In this document: piece after piece, positions 22,690 to 32,601 of the stretch | How positions within the stretch are numbered: the stretch's first letter is position 1 | Layout: each line of letters starts with the position of its first letter | Source: Anaerolineae bacterium | GTDB lineage: Bacteria; Chloroflexota; Anaerolineae; Aggregatilineales; Phototrophicaceae | Direction of reading: 5' to 3' | DNA: 64,000 bases | Assembly (NCBI GenBank): GCA_022843745.1 | Contig: JALHNB010000030.1 | Coordinates: 22,001-86,000 of the forward strand | The notes under the pieces: generated by a model | Seen by the model: only the letters and a program-made list of their open reading frames with translations | The model's database searches: none | What the model was told of the DNA's origin: nothing | Made by a program: the position numbers and the translations under genes

Positions 22690-25485
22690 TTGAGTAAAAA
22701 ATACACACTTTATGTTGTGCCACATACCCATTGGGATCGCGAGTGGTACGCCTCGTTTCAGCTATTCCGGCTGAGGCTGGTGCGGATGATGAGCAAGCTT
22801 CTGGATTTGCTCGAACGTGACCCGGATTATACGGTGTTCAATTTTGATGCGCAGACGGTGGTGCTGGAAGATTATCTGGAAGTGTACCCGGAGCAGCGTG
22901 AGCGCGTTAAACGGCTGGTGAGCGCCGGACGGCTGACGGTTGGCCCCTGGTATGTTCAGCCGGATGAATTTCTCATCAGTGCCGAAAGTTACGTGCGTAA
23001 TTTGCTCTTGGGCAAGCGTCAGGCTGAAGAATTTGGGCATCGCATGATGGTCGGCTATATCCCGGACACATTCGGTCATATCGCGCAACTGCCGCAAATT
23101 CTGCTCGGCTTCGGAGTTGATACAGCCATGCACTTTCGCGGCCTCGACCCTGCTGGACACAAAAGCGAAATGTGGTGGGAATCGCCCGATGGTTCCCGTA
23201 TTTTGTTGCATCATATGTCGAATATCGCCAATTATAATGACGCGGCGGCGCTGGCGGACGATTGGGACACGGCGGCGCAAGACCTGCGGGCAACCGCCAT
23301 ATTTAAAGCGAAACGGGCGACCACGCCGATTTTGCTGGGCATGAACGGTGTCGATCAATTGGCAGCACGTGAGGATTTGGCTGGGCTGCTGCGCCGAGCC
23401 AATGAAAAAATCGAGGATGTCGAATTTATTCAGGGGTCGTTTGAGGATTTCTGGGCTGCGTTAAAGCCAGCGTTGGACGGAATCGAACTGGAAACCGTGC
23501 GCGGCGAACTTCGGGACGTGCCACGCAGCGAAGGTGGTCAGAATTTCCTGCTCTATAATGTGCTGTCATCGCGAGTCGATAACAAGCTGCAAAATGCCCG
23601 CACACTGCTGGCGCTCGAAAACTGGGCCGAACCCTGGTGTGCGCTGGGCTGGACACAGAATGTTGGCGATTATCCACATGGACATTTGTGGACAGCGTGG
23701 AAATGGCTGCTGCAAAATCACCCGCATGACTCGCTGGGCGGTTGCTCGGTGGACGCTGTGCATCGCCAGATGGCGACCAAGTTTGAGTGGGCAACGGAAA
23801 TCGCCGATAATCTGACCGAGGAGCGCTTTCAACTCGTGGCGCAGGAGTTAAACCTCAGCGGCGTTCATGATGACGAACTCGCGCTCGTGGTTTTTAATGC
23901 TTCACCCTGGGCGCGTGACGAAGTGATTACAGTTGAGGTCGATTTACCGGAAATCTGGCTGGCAAGGCAGGCGCTCAAACGCGCCAAACCCGCGCCGGAG
24001 ATCACGCCGGATACACCATTTGAGACACTTTTCCCGATTCGCGCTCGCCAAAAGTGGTTTGGCGACCCGCCGCCGATGCCGAATATGCACATGCGTGGGA
24101 TTCATATACGACCTGTTGACGGCGATGAAATTCCGGTGCAGATCGAAAGTATCGAATCAACGCCAAAGGCTGCGGCACTGGGGGATGGGCCAAGTGGTAT
24201 TTTTGGGGTCAAGCGTGTACGTGTCAGCTTCCGAGCCAGTTTGCCTGCGCTGGGTTACGCGACGTTTGCCGTCAAGCCGGATTCGAAGCCGGATCGCTGG
24301 CCGCGCCCCTACCTTTCGCCCAACGAGATGCACAATGCCTATTTGAGCGTCTATGTTTATCCAAATGGCACTTTTGACCTGACCGATTTGGAATCCGGTG
24401 AACAATTTAACGGGCTGGGTCTTTTCGAGGACGGCGCGGATAACGGCGACGGCTACACCTATTCCGACCCGCTGTTCGATCAGGTTTACAGCACGGACGG
24501 AGCAGCACCGCGCATTTCGCATATTGGGCGAGGGATTGGTGTCCAACGGCTGCGAATCGAATATGATCTCATACTACCTGTGGGCTTAAATGAGAGCCGG
24601 GATCGCCGACGCTCTGAAACCGTCATCAGCCCGCTTCAGGTCGATTTGATTTTGCGTGATGGCAGTCGGCGGCTGGAGATTGAAGTCACGCTGGAAAATC
24701 GAGCAAAAGATCATCGACTGCGGATGTTGTTTCCGACTGACTTGGTCGGTGTGGATGAAGCGTCCAGTGCCATGCAGTTCGACGTGGTGACAAGGCCGAT
24801 TACGCCAGAGCCAATCGCGCCGGATGCGTGGTGGGTAGAAGACCCGCCGAACACTTTCCCTCAGCACGGCTGGGTCGATATGTCGGATAAACGCGGACGG
24901 GCATTATGCGTTATCAGTGAAGGTGTGTACGAGTTTGGCGTTAAAAAGACTCCTCGCCGCCAGATCGCGCTGACGCTGCTGCGGGCTGTCGGTTATCTGG
25001 GTGCGCGGCAAGATCCGACGACGATTATCGGTGGGGCAGGGCCGGGGTTCGCCACGCCGGAAGCGCAGTTGGAGACAACGCTCAAATATCGTCTGGCGCT
25101 GCACCCGCATATCGATGCCTGGGATAAAGATGAAGTTTGGCGACAGTCCGCCGAATATTTAGCGCCGCCGCGCACGATTGTCAGTGAACCGCACAGCGGG
25201 GAACGACCCAATCAGGCATCATGGTTGCAAGTGAGTGGGCAGAATGCCATTCTCAGCAGTGTGAAAGGCTCTGAGGATGGGCAAGCATTAATCGTGCGGC
25301 TGTACAATCCCTCGCATGATTCGACGATTGCGACGGTGACACCGCCTGTACCACTGCAATCGGCGCATCTGGCGAATTTGCAGGAGGATACGCTCGACGC
25401 GCTCCCCCTGTTAGATGAAGGCCAAGTCGTCACCGACCTGCCGCCGGGAAAAATCGTCACGCTGAGGCTGGTTAAGCAGGCGTAA
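22690..25485 (+). CDS. GH38 alpha-mannosidase
   Basis: 931 residues from TTG at 22690, with TAGGAGA 9 nt upstream. HTHWDREW (residues 12-19) supplies zinc ligands and PDTFGH (125-130) the nucleophile Asp126, both hallmarks of glycoside hydrolase family 38. NHPHDSLGGCSVDAVH is the further zinc/active-site segment. Beta-sandwich domains fill the C-terminal half. No signal peptide, so it acts in the cytoplasm on imported mannosides or mannosylglycerate-type substrates (MngB-like). It is divergent from the SufR-like regulator with a 122-bp gap containing the small dyad CGAA-TAT-TTCG. Confidence 0.93.
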   Translation: MSKKYTLYVVPHTHWDREWYASFQLFRLRLVRMMSKLLDLLERDPDYTVFNFDAQTVVLEDYLEVYPEQRERVKRLVSAGRLTVGPWYVQPDEFLISAESYVRNLLLGKRQAEEFGHRMMVGYIPDTFGHIAQLPQILLGFGVDTAMHFRGLDPAGHKSEMWWESPDGSRILLHHMSNIANYNDAAALADDWDTAAQDLRATAIFKAKRATTPILLGMNGVDQLAAREDLAGLLRRANEKIEDVEFIQGSFEDFWAALKPALDGIELETVRGELRDVPRSEGGQNFLLYNVLSSRVDNKLQNARTLLALENWAEPWCALGWTQNVGDYPHGHLWTAWKWLLQNHPHDSLGGCSVDAVHRQMATKFEWATEIADNLTEERFQLVAQELNLSGVHDDELALVVFNASPWARDEVITVEVDLPEIWLARQALKRAKPAPEITPDTPFETLFPIRARQKWFGDPPPMPNMHMRGIHIRPVDGDEIPVQIESIESTPKAAALGDGPSGIFGVKRVRVSFRASLPALGYATFAVKPDSKPDRWPRPYLSPNEMHNAYLSVYVYPNGTFDLTDLESGEQFNGLGLFEDGADNGDGYTYSDPLFDQVYSTDGAAPRISHIGRGIGVQRLRIEYDLILPVGLNESRDRRRSETVISPLQVDLILRDGSRRLEIEVTLENRAKDHRLRMLFPTDLVGVDEASSAMQFDVVTRPITPEPIAPDAWWVEDPPNTFPQHGWVDMSDKRGRALCVISEGVYEFGVKKTPRRQIALTLLRAVGYLGARQDPTTIIGGAGPGFATPEAQLETTLKYRLALHPHIDAWDKDEVWRQSAEYLAPPRTIVSEPHSGERPNQASWLQVSGQNAILSSVKGSEDGQALIVRLYNPSHDSTIATVTPPVPLQSAHLANLQEDTLDALPLLDEGQVVTDLPPGKIVTLRLVKQA

Positions 25486-25611
25486 TTCGGATTGTCTCTC
25501 CCTGTTCAGTTTCGATTTCGAGCAGGGAGTCGTTAATTGCTGTTTCGCCATTCGCGCAGGCGGCACTCACCAGAAAGCTGCTTGTGCGAATGGATTGAAT
25601 GTTGGCATCAA

Positions 25612-26412
25612 CTATTCTGACCCGGCGAACGATGATGTTTCGCCCAAACCCTCGGCACTCAAGCCCATATAGCCGCCATCGACGAGAAGTTCGGTAGCCG
25701 TGATAAAGCTGGAGTCGTCACTGCACAAAAACAGCACAGAACGGGCAACTTCGCGCGGTTCGCCCATCCGCCGCAGCATGTGATATTTGCCCCACACGGG
25801 TTCCCATTTTTCGCGATCTCCTTCGGCGGCTTTGGCGACTTCCGGTGTCCATATCCAGCCGGGGCTGACGCAGTTGACGCGGATACCATCTGGCGCAAGG
25901 TCGAACGCCTGACATTTGGTCATCGTCACAATCGCGCCTTTAGTGGCATTGTATGTCCAACGATTCGGTTGGGCAATGTGGGCAGAAATGCTGGCGATGT
26001 TAACAATTGCCCCCTTTTTCCCTTGCTTCATCGTCGGGTAGACGGCTTGCACCATGTTCGCATAGCCACGCACGTTAACGCCTAAGCTGCGCTCCCAATC
26101 GGCATCGGTCACATCCAGTCCTTTGGCGATGAAGCTGACGGCATTATTGAGCAGAAAGTCGATACGCCCTAGTTTTGTGGCAACTTCATTGACCGCCGAG
26201 CGACAGGCTTCCCCATTCGAGACATCGACCTGAAAAAAATAAGCCTCGCTCCCAGCAGATCGCAGATTTTCGGCGAGTTGTTCGCCAGCCGTCTGATTAA
26301 TGTCAAAAATAACGACAGCAGCGCCTTCTCGCGCAAATTCCTGCACCGTTGCCGCGCCGATTCCCGAAGCGCCGCCCGTGACAATCGCAACTTTTCCTGA
26401 CCAATCCATCAT
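25612..26412 (-). CDS. SDR family oxidoreductase (sugar dehydrogenase type)
   Basis: 266 residues. TGGASGIG binds cofactor, IFDIN gives the Asp after strand 2 that favours NAD, NNAVS stands where NNAG is usual, and the catalytic set is Ser (NIASISAH) with YNATK. PGWIWTPEV and the VDGGYMGL end match sugar dehydrogenases of the classical SDR group. The gene starts 9 bp after the zinc dehydrogenase stop, forming a two-gene unit. With the uxaE unit and the RhaS-like importer nearby, a role in oxidising L-rhamnose, L-fucose or a related sugar is plausible but unproved. The 126 bp to the mannosidase end hold no clear gene. Confidence 0.88.
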   Translation of the reverse strand: MMDWSGKVAIVTGGASGIGAATVQEFAREGAAVVIFDINQTAGEQLAENLRSAGSEAYFFQVDVSNGEACRSAVNEVATKLGRIDFLLNNAVSFIAKGLDVTDADWERSLGVNVRGYANMVQAVYPTMKQGKKGAIVNIASISAHIAQPNRWTYNATKGAIVTMTKCQAFDLAPDGIRVNCVSPGWIWTPEVAKAAEGDREKWEPVWGKYHMLRRMGEPREVARSVLFLCSDDSSFITATELLVDGGYMGLSAEGLGETSSFAGSE

Positions 26413-26421
26413 TCTTTCTCC

Positions 26422-27450
26422 CTATTGCGCCGTGAGGATGACTTTCGTCAATCCGGCGGGTTCGTCAATTAAACGTTGAAAATAAGAGATGCCTTCGCTG
26501 AGAGGCGCGACGTGAATCATCGGCTCGACTTGTATCTGACCCCTGGCGATGAGTTCTAGTGAGCGCTGAAAATCGTCGTCATTGTAGGCATATGCGCCGC
26601 GAACTGTGATTTCCTTGTTGACAATGGGGTTAAAATTCACTGAAGATTCGCCAGCAGCCAGCCCGACAAGGCCGAAAATGCCATCTGGCGCAAGCATCGC
26701 GATGCCCTGCTTTTTCAATGAGGCTGCGCCGACTGCATCGACCACAAAATCCGCACCCCACTTATCCGTAGCCGCCAGAACGCGCTGAACGGGGTCTTCC
26801 TGATCGGCCTGAATGGTCATGGTCGCGCCTAATTGCTCGGCCAGTGCGAGTCGCTGCGGCACAATATCCGTGACGATAATCTGGCTCGCGCCGCCGATTT
26901 TGGCAAGCTGGACTGCTAGAAGCCCCTGCGCACCCGCGCCGAGAATGACGACAGTACGCAGTAGAGCAGGCGCAAGCTGCCGGAAAAGATGCACTTCGAC
27001 AGCCAGCGTTTCGGTCAATGCGCCGTTGACATCGCTCAGGCCATCGGGCAGGAGGAAAAGGCGATCTGCGGGAACAGTGACCCATTCGGCAAATGCGCCA
27101 TGACGTTCGATGCCGAGTACCGCCATATTGGGGCAAATATTGGTTTTGCCAGCACGACAGGCACGGCAAACGCCACAATGGATCAGCGGCTGCACGATGA
27201 CTTTCGCGCCGATGGGCGGACTATTTTTGACATTGCTGCCGAGTTCAGCAACTATGCCTGTAAATTCGTGTCCCATAATCAGCGGAACATGAGCATCACG
27301 GCGCGGGCTGTGGCCCAGATAGCCGTGTAAATCCGACCCGCAGATGCCGCAGGCGTTGACACGCAGCAGTGCTTCGTCGGGGCCGGGTGTTGGCTTGGGC
27401 ATATTTTCAAGCGCGAGTTGATGTTCGCCGTGAAAAACGATGGCTTGCAT
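26422..27450 (-). CDS. Zinc-dependent medium-chain dehydrogenase
   Basis: 342 residues from ATG at 27450, GGAGAG upstream. CGICGSDLHGY holds the catalytic zinc Cys, GHEFTGIV the His-Glu pair, and CGVCRACRAGKTNIC the four-cysteine structural zinc loop. The Rossmann motif is GAGAQGLLAVQLAK, and IVTDI suggests NAD. This is the threonine/sorbitol/galactitol dehydrogenase branch (MDR superfamily), which oxidises polyols or sugar alcohols in the cytoplasm. It is first in a two-gene minus-strand unit with an SDR. The exact substrate cannot be read from sequence. Confidence 0.92.
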   Translation of the reverse strand: MQAIVFHGEHQLALENMPKPTPGPDEALLRVNACGICGSDLHGYLGHSPRRDAHVPLIMGHEFTGIVAELGSNVKNSPPIGAKVIVQPLIHCGVCRACRAGKTNICPNMAVLGIERHGAFAEWVTVPADRLFLLPDGLSDVNGALTETLAVEVHLFRQLAPALLRTVVILGAGAQGLLAVQLAKIGGASQIIVTDIVPQRLALAEQLGATMTIQADQEDPVQRVLAATDKWGADFVVDAVGAASLKKQGIAMLAPDGIFGLVGLAAGESSVNFNPIVNKEITVRGAYAYNDDDFQRSLELIARGQIQVEPMIHVAPLSEGISYFQRLIDEPAGLTKVILTAQ

Positions 27451-27546
27451 AAAAACTCTCCATTTCAATCAAATTTTGTTGAGTATATCGAGTGATTGAT
27501 GAGTAGGAAACACTGTCAAAAGAGGTGGTTTATTTATGCGGTTATG

Positions 27547-27591
27547 ACCCTCCACCCATTGTCCAGAAAATAATTGGGAATGGGGGAGGGT
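27547..27591. other. GC-rich hairpin downstream of the mannonate-oxidoreductase-type gene
   Basis: ACCCTCC-A-CCCATT (27547-27560) pairs with AATGGGGGAGGGT (27579-27591) leaving one bulged A: a 13-bp stem with an 18-nt loop. It lies 37 bp beyond the SDR stop, without a T-run on either strand, so it is a possible factor-dependent terminator or 3' stabiliser. Confidence 0.45.
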
Positions 27592-27627
27592 GATGCAGAC
27601 TTCAGAATAGGAAATGAACGGAGAAAA

Positions 27628-28446
27628 TCAAACGCCTTGGTAGGCCATGAAACCGCCATCTACCGGGATGACCGTACCCGTGACGAAGCGTGCGCCGTCC
27701 GAGACGAGATAGAGCAGCGTACCGACCAATTCGTCGGGTTCGCCGAAACGATCCATCGGCGTGTGGGTGATGATTTTTTGCCCACGTTCGGTGAGGCCAC
27801 CAGTCGCTTCGTCCAGGAGCATTCTGCGGTTCTGGTTAGTCACGAAGAATCCCGGTGCGATGGCATTCACGCGAATGGTCGGGCTGTATTCCTGGGCGAA
27901 ATGAACGGCTAGCCACTGCGTGAAATTGCTGATCGCGGCTTTTGAGGCAGAATATGCCGAGACACGTGTGATCGGCAGGTAGGCAGACATCGACGAAATA
28001 TTGATAATCACGCCTTCGTTCTGCTGAACCATGATTTTCCCGAAAATCTGCGACGGCACGAATGTCCCCAGAAAATTGAGATCAAATACGCCTTGGATGG
28101 CTTCTTCCGGCAGATCAAAAAATGATTTGGTGGGAGACGTAATCGCGTTGGGATTATTGCCGCCTGCGCAGTTAATGAGAATATCGACGCGGCCAAACTC
28201 ACTCATGATGCGGCTGGCAGCGGCATCGAGCGAGGAGCGTTCAACCACGTTCGCGGCGAACCCCACTGCTTTGCCACCTTCGGCCTTAATTTCTTCTGCT
28301 AATGCGCTGGTTTTGTCATCGGTGGTGCCGAGGACGACGACGGTAGCACCAGCCTGGGCCAGCCCGCGACACATGGCCGCGCCTAAAACTCCGCTGCCGC
28401 CTGTGACGACGGCGACCTTTCCAGAAAGATCAATTGTGTAGCTCAT
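27628..28446 (-). CDS. SDR-type D-mannonate oxidoreductase (fructuronate reductase)
   Basis: 272 residues. TGGSGVLGAAMCRGLAQAGA at the cofactor site, the long substrate loop with SFFDLPEEAIQGVFDLNFLG, the YSASK catalytic pair and HTPMDRFGEPDELVGTLLYL are features of the Bacillus YjmF-type mannonate oxidoreductases rather than generic SDRs. The reaction is NAD(P)H-dependent reduction of D-fructuronate to D-mannonate. It starts 13 bp after uxaE, which would supply fructuronate from tagaturonate; together they cover the middle of bacterial galacturonate breakdown. No mannonate dehydratase of the UxuA type is in the window. Confidence 0.88.
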   Translation of the reverse strand: MSYTIDLSGKVAVVTGGSGVLGAAMCRGLAQAGATVVVLGTTDDKTSALAEEIKAEGGKAVGFAANVVERSSLDAAASRIMSEFGRVDILINCAGGNNPNAITSPTKSFFDLPEEAIQGVFDLNFLGTFVPSQIFGKIMVQQNEGVIINISSMSAYLPITRVSAYSASKAAISNFTQWLAVHFAQEYSPTIRVNAIAPGFFVTNQNRRMLLDEATGGLTERGQKIITHTPMDRFGEPDELVGTLLYLVSDGARFVTGTVIPVDGGFMAYQGV

Positions 28447-28459
28447 AGTGTTTTAGCCT

Positions 28460-29815
28460 TTATGCCTGAAATGGCGCGATGTGTTTATCAAAATGTGTTT
28501 TTAAGACGGCTTTATACGACTCATCGTTGGCTTCGAGTGTTGCGTACAGCCGATCTCGAAATTGAGTCATGACCGAGCCGAAGGTGACGTGGAGAACCTG
28601 CCGCGCATCGAGATTTTCGAATAGATTCGGCAGATCGACATCCATCAAATCGTCCGAAATTTTAGCAGGGTCAGCAGAAATATGATAACTGGCTCTGTCG
28701 GTGGGAAAGCGCTCAATGGCAAAATCGAGAATCTCGCGGAATAATGCCGTATCGTACATGGCGATCACCCGCAGCGCTTCCAGCCAGCTTGTGCCTGCCG
28801 TTTTCAGATGGACATATTCGCCTGTGTGTTTGTAGATGATGGGATAAATGCTGAATTTGTCTGAGCCGGAATGGATGCTGAGTTTATACGGGCCGAGTTC
28901 GCGGGCGATACGCGCATGGGCAGCAAAATCCTCCTCAAAGACATCCAGATCACCGATGTAATCGACACCTTTTTCGAAGCTGCCAATGAAGCGCGGCGCT
29001 AAACCCTGAAATTTCACGCCCAGACGCTTTAGTTCCGAAGCGATGAAATAATGTTCGGCGGGGCTGGTGGGCGTATCGGTTTCGTCCACCGAGACTTCCA
29101 GATCGTAGGCTTTGCCACCGAGGTGGGATTCGATGCGCTGCGACAGATGCCGGACATGCGCAATCGCCGTGCTGTATTTGCAGGCCGCGCGCAATAAAAT
29201 TTCTTCAGTGATCTCGCCAACAAATGAACCTCCCAGATAGCGTTTGCGCAGATCATCCGGCGTAATTGCGAGGTCATCCCAGGGCAGGGCGGCGAATTTT
29301 GCCTGTAACCCAGCCAGCGTATCAATGTGCGCGGCGTTATCGACGAATTCACCGGGGTCGAGCGTGAAGCCGATATAGCCAGCAGCGATACATTGGTCGA
29401 TCACATCGGTATTTTTGAGATGGTCGGCATCGCAGCCAAAGCCGGATTGATAATCCATCTCGAATACGCCCCAGGTCGCGTCATCCATCACGTTTTGCGG
29501 CGTACGTCCGGCACGTACCATCTCGCGGATCGACTGCTGGGCAAATACCGGGAACATATCGCTTTCGCGCACCGCCAGGATATGCCCCGGCGTGGCTAAC
29601 CCTAAGCGATCACCACAGCCAACCGACTTGCGCAGGCCAACCGTCGTCGGTGCTGTCCAGGGCAGCGCACGGCGCAGGGCAGCCGCATTCGCCTCATCCA
29701 GCGGGCAAATCCAGGTGTCTCCCTGTTGTTCGCCATGAAATCCGGCTGGCAGGCCGCCGCTAATTTGCAGACGCTTACCGTGTTCAGTTTTGATTAATGC
29801 AAAAGTTTCACTCAT
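28460..29815 (-). CDS. uxaE: Tagaturonate epimerase UxaE
   Basis: 451 residues, matching the UxaE family (PF16257) first characterised in Thermotoga. SVGCGDRLGLATPGHI near residue 65, FEMDYQSGFGCDADHLKNTD, and YKLSIHSGSDKFSIYPI with a metal-binding His-Ser-Gly-Ser are family signatures. It epimerises D-tagaturonate to D-fructuronate, bypassing the UxaB/UxaA route from galacturonate. AAGGGGAT precedes the ATG. It leads the unit with the mannonate-oxidoreductase-type SDR and is divergent from the sugar ABC importer, with an inverted repeat TCTATA-N8-TATAGA 36 bp upstream of its start. Confidence 0.93.
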   Translation of the reverse strand: MSETFALIKTEHGKRLQISGGLPAGFHGEQQGDTWICPLDEANAAALRRALPWTAPTTVGLRKSVGCGDRLGLATPGHILAVRESDMFPVFAQQSIREMVRAGRTPQNVMDDATWGVFEMDYQSGFGCDADHLKNTDVIDQCIAAGYIGFTLDPGEFVDNAAHIDTLAGLQAKFAALPWDDLAITPDDLRKRYLGGSFVGEITEEILLRAACKYSTAIAHVRHLSQRIESHLGGKAYDLEVSVDETDTPTSPAEHYFIASELKRLGVKFQGLAPRFIGSFEKGVDYIGDLDVFEEDFAAHARIARELGPYKLSIHSGSDKFSIYPIIYKHTGEYVHLKTAGTSWLEALRVIAMYDTALFREILDFAIERFPTDRASYHISADPAKISDDLMDVDLPNLFENLDARQVLHVTFGSVMTQFRDRLYATLEANDESYKAVLKTHFDKHIAPFQA

Positions 29816-29850
29816 AAAATCCCCTTTAGTGGCGGGTCACGAAATTTCGA

Positions 29851-29870
29851 TCTATAATGAACTATATAGA
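29851..29870. promoter_or_regulatory. Inverted repeat between uxaE and the sugar importer
   Basis: TCTATA (29851-29856)-N8-TATAGA (29865-29870). A second small dyad AAAGC-N5-GCTTT lies at 29901-29915. Both are in the 219-bp divergent region (29816-30034), which contains no gene, and could be operator sites shared by the two units. Confidence 0.4.
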
Positions 29871-29892
29871 AAGGAATCAGTACCAAACGAAA

Positions 29893-29920
29893 TTCAATGT
29901 AAAGCAATACGCTTTATAAT
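29893..29920 (+). promoter_or_regulatory. Promoter for the sugar ABC importer operon
   Basis: TTCAAT (29893-29898), 16-bp spacer, TATAAT (29915-29920), about 115 bp before the first start codon. The AAAGC-N5-GCTTT dyad overlaps the spacer. Confidence 0.5.
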
Positions 29921-30034
29921 AATAGCACTTTGCAGGCGACAACGGTACATTTTTCACCTGTCTAAAAAAACAGTTTGATCAGATTTTATTGCTAATAGTT
30001 CGCACGTTGTTTGAAAATATTGAGTCATATTGAA

Positions 30035-31537
30035 ATGCAGCCTATTCTTAAATTAGAGAATATTTCAAAAGCCTTCCCAGGCGTTAAAGCCCTCGATCAT
30101 GTTGAGTTTGAATTGTTCCCCGGCGAAGTCCATGCCTTGCTTGGCGAGAATGGTGCGGGTAAATCCACGCTGATTAAAATTATGACTGGAATCTATCAAC
30201 CCGATTCCGGCCAGATTTTGTTAGATGGACACCCTATCAAAATCGGCAATTCTGCTCAGGCACAGGGTTATGGTATCGCCGCAATCTACCAGGAACCTTT
30301 GGTTTTTCCTGACCTCAATGTCGCGGAAAATATTTTTATCGGGCATCGCGTGAAGGGTGCTTTCGTCGATTGGCGGAAAATGTACCGGGAAGCAGATGAT
30401 ATTCTGGCGCGACTCGGTGTCTCCCTCGATGCTCGCAGTCAGGCGCGTGGCTTAACGTTAGCTCAACAGCAGACTGTCGAAATCGCCAAAGCGCTGTCAT
30501 TGAATGCGCGTGTTCTGATTATGGACGAGCCGACAGCTTCGCTCTCCGCACACGAGGTTGAGCAGCTCTTCAATCTCACGCGGGTTCTGCGGGAGCGCGG
30601 TGTCGCAATTCTGTTTATCAGCCACCGGATGGATGAAATCTTTGAGATCGCTGACCGCGTGACGGTTTTCCGCGACGGGCAGCAAATCTCCAGCAAACCG
30701 ATTGCTGAGATAACCCGCGATGGTGTAATTCAGGATATGGTCGGGCGCAAGCTGGAGTCGTTTTTTGCGCGAAATGAACATGAACAGGGCGAGTTAATGC
30801 TTTCCGTCCGTAATCTGGGAAAAAGGGGAATCTTTTCCGACATCAATTTCGATATTCATCGGGGCGAGGTTCTCGGATTTGCGGGATTAGTCGGGGCGGG
30901 CCGCACTGATGTTGGACTGGCGTTGTTTGGCGTTGAGCCTGCTGATTCTGGCGAGATTATTTTGAAGGGCAGCCAACAACAAATCCGTTCACCGGAGCAG
31001 GCGCAAGCGTTGGGGATTGCCTATGTGACCGAAGATCGGCGCCAACTTGGGTTGACGCTGCCCATGTCCATCGCTGCCAATATTTCGCTGCCGAGCTTGC
31101 GCAAATATCTATCGGCAGTAGGCATTATCCGGCGCAAGGCTGAACAGGCGACGGCTGAGAATTATCGCCAGCGCCTTTCGATTCGCACACCTTCGATATG
31201 GCAGGAAGCTGGGAAACTCTCAGGCGGCAATCAGCAAAAAGTAGTTTTGAGCAAATGGTTGAACACAGAACCTCAACTGCTGATTCTCGACGAGCCGACA
31301 CGCGGAATTGATGTGGGCGCGAAGGCCGAAGTGCATCACATCATTGACCAACTCGCCGGGCAGGGCATGGGCATCATGCTGATCTCATCGGATTTACCCG
31401 AAGTGCTGGCGATGAGTGATCGTATTCTGGTCATGCGCGAAGGCCAGCAGATGGGTATTTTCAACCGTGAGGAGGCTACTCAGGAAGTGGTCATTAATGC
31501 CGCGATGGGACAATCCCGCTCAGATGTGAAAGTCTAA
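30035..31537 (+). CDS. Sugar ABC transporter ATP-binding protein (RbsA/RhaT type, two ATPase domains)
   Basis: 500 residues from ATG at 30035, where homologues begin ([17 protein letters not shown]); no strong ribosome site is seen. The first ATPase domain has Walker [10 protein letters not shown], Walker [11 protein letters not shown] and the degenerate signature [12 protein letters not shown]; the second has a degenerate P-loop ([12 protein letters not shown]), the full signature LSGGNQQKV and [14 protein letters not shown]. This double-domain form is that of monosaccharide importers of the CUT2 class. Two permeases and a binding protein follow within the operon (2-bp gap to the first permease). 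Confidence 0.95.
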   Translation: MQPILKLENISKAFPGVKALDHVEFELFPGEVHALLGENGAGKSTLIKIMTGIYQPDSGQILLDGHPIKIGNSAQAQGYGIAAIYQEPLVFPDLNVAENIFIGHRVKGAFVDWRKMYREADDILARLGVSLDARSQARGLTLAQQQTVEIAKALSLNARVLIMDEPTASLSAHEVEQLFNLTRVLRERGVAILFISHRMDEIFEIADRVTVFRDGQQISSKPIAEITRDGVIQDMVGRKLESFFARNEHEQGELMLSVRNLGKRGIFSDINFDIHRGEVLGFAGLVGAGRTDVGLALFGVEPADSGEIILKGSQQQIRSPEQAQALGIAYVTEDRRQLGLTLPMSIAANISLPSLRKYLSAVGIIRRKAEQATAENYRQRLSIRTPSIWQEAGKLSGGNQQKVVLSKWLNTEPQLLILDEPTRGIDVGAKAEVHHIIDQLAGQGMGIMLISSDLPEVLAMSDRILVMREGQQMGIFNREEATQEVVINAAMGQSRSDVKV

Positions 31538-31539
31538 TT

Positions 31540-32601
31540 ATGTACCGAATCCGACACTATATTCGCCCCGAACAGATTCGTGAGTTCAGTCTCATTTTTA
31601 TCATTATGCTGGCGGTGCTGTTTTTCGGGACACAAATTGATGGTTATTACAGCGCCCGCACCTTTAACCGAATCGCCGCCAGTGTTGCGATCATCACGGT
31701 GCTTGCCGCTGGGCAGACTTTGGTGATCCTGACGCGCAATATTGATCTCTCGATTGGGTCGATTGTGGGATTCGCATCGTATTTTGCCGGACAGCAGCTT
31801 TCGGCTAACCAGGACATGCATCCCCTGATTGCTGTGGGAATCGCGATTGGTTTCGGTGCGCTGCTCGGCAGTGTCAACGGATTGCTGGTTGTTTATGGGC
31901 GTGTCCCGTCGATCATTGTTACGCTTGGGACATTAGCGATATATCGAGGTGTACTCGTAGATTATGCACAGGCCAAGACGATTACCACAGATATGATGCC
32001 GACATGGCTGGTTGATCTGCCGCGTGTGAATCTGTTTACCGTAGGTGAAATAGAAATTCGGGTCATGGTTGGGGTAGCCGTACTCGTGGTGATCGCTTTT
32101 CAATTATGTTTGACTTACTTGCTTCTGGGTCGCCGTTTGTATGCGATTGGCTCGAACCCGGACGCTGCTCGCGTCGCTGGGCTTCCTGCGCGGCGTATCG
32201 TTTTATTGGCGTATATTCTTTGCGGAGCGCTGGCAGGGCTGGGTGGTTTTATGTTCTTGGTTCGCTTCGGCACGATAACGGTATCCGCTGGTGTGGGATT
32301 GGAATTATCGGCAGTTGCGGCAGCAGTTGTGGGCGGGGTCAATATATTTGGCGGGGCAGGAACGATGTTTGGCGCACTGTTCGGCGCTGTAGTCATTGGT
32401 ACGTTGGAGCAAAGCCTCCTGCGAATGCCAAATGTCAGTGAGTTTGTGCGGGATGCGCTGCTGGGCTTGTTTATCCTTCTGGCGGTTGCCAGCGATGCCG
32501 TGATCTTGCAGCAATTGCGCAGCCTGTGGGCGCGTTGGGCGCGAGAAGCAAGAGAGACACCTGCGGCGCATTCAGAAAAGGAGTCAGGCCATGCCTCCTA
32601 G
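31540..32601 (+). CDS. Sugar ABC transporter permease 1 (RbsC-like)
   Basis: 353 residues with eight to ten predicted membrane helices. LTRNIDLSIGSIVGFASY is the conserved RbsC motif near the third helix, and GSNPDAARVAGLPARRIVLLAYI is the cytoplasmic EAA-like coupling loop. VVGGVNIFGGAGTMFGALFGAV completes the CUT2-permease pattern. It starts 2 bp after the ATPase stop and overlaps the second permease by 11 bp, so the set is translationally coupled. Works as a heterodimer with permease 2. Confidence 0.94.
   Translation: MYRIRHYIRPEQIREFSLIFIIMLAVLFFGTQIDGYYSARTFNRIAASVAIITVLAAGQTLVILTRNIDLSIGSIVGFASYFAGQQLSANQDMHPLIAVGIAIGFGALLGSVNGLLVVYGRVPSIIVTLGTLAIYRGVLVDYAQAKTITTDMMPTWLVDLPRVNLFTVGEIEIRVMVGVAVLVVIAFQLCLTYLLLGRRLYAIGSNPDAARVAGLPARRIVLLAYILCGALAGLGGFMFLVRFGTITVSAGVGLELSAVAAAVVGGVNIFGGAGTMFGALFGAVVIGTLEQSLLRMPNVSEFVRDALLGLFILLAVASDAVILQQLRSLWARWAREARETPAAHSEKESGHAS

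Noticed and set aside
25480..25715. A minus-strand open frame downstream of the SDR, ending TAA at the mannosidase end and reading LLEIETEQGETIRITPA
   Set aside because: About 78 codons are open but there is no ATG, GTG or TTG with a ribosome site, and most overlaps the SDR in another frame. It may be a gene remnant; not enough to call.
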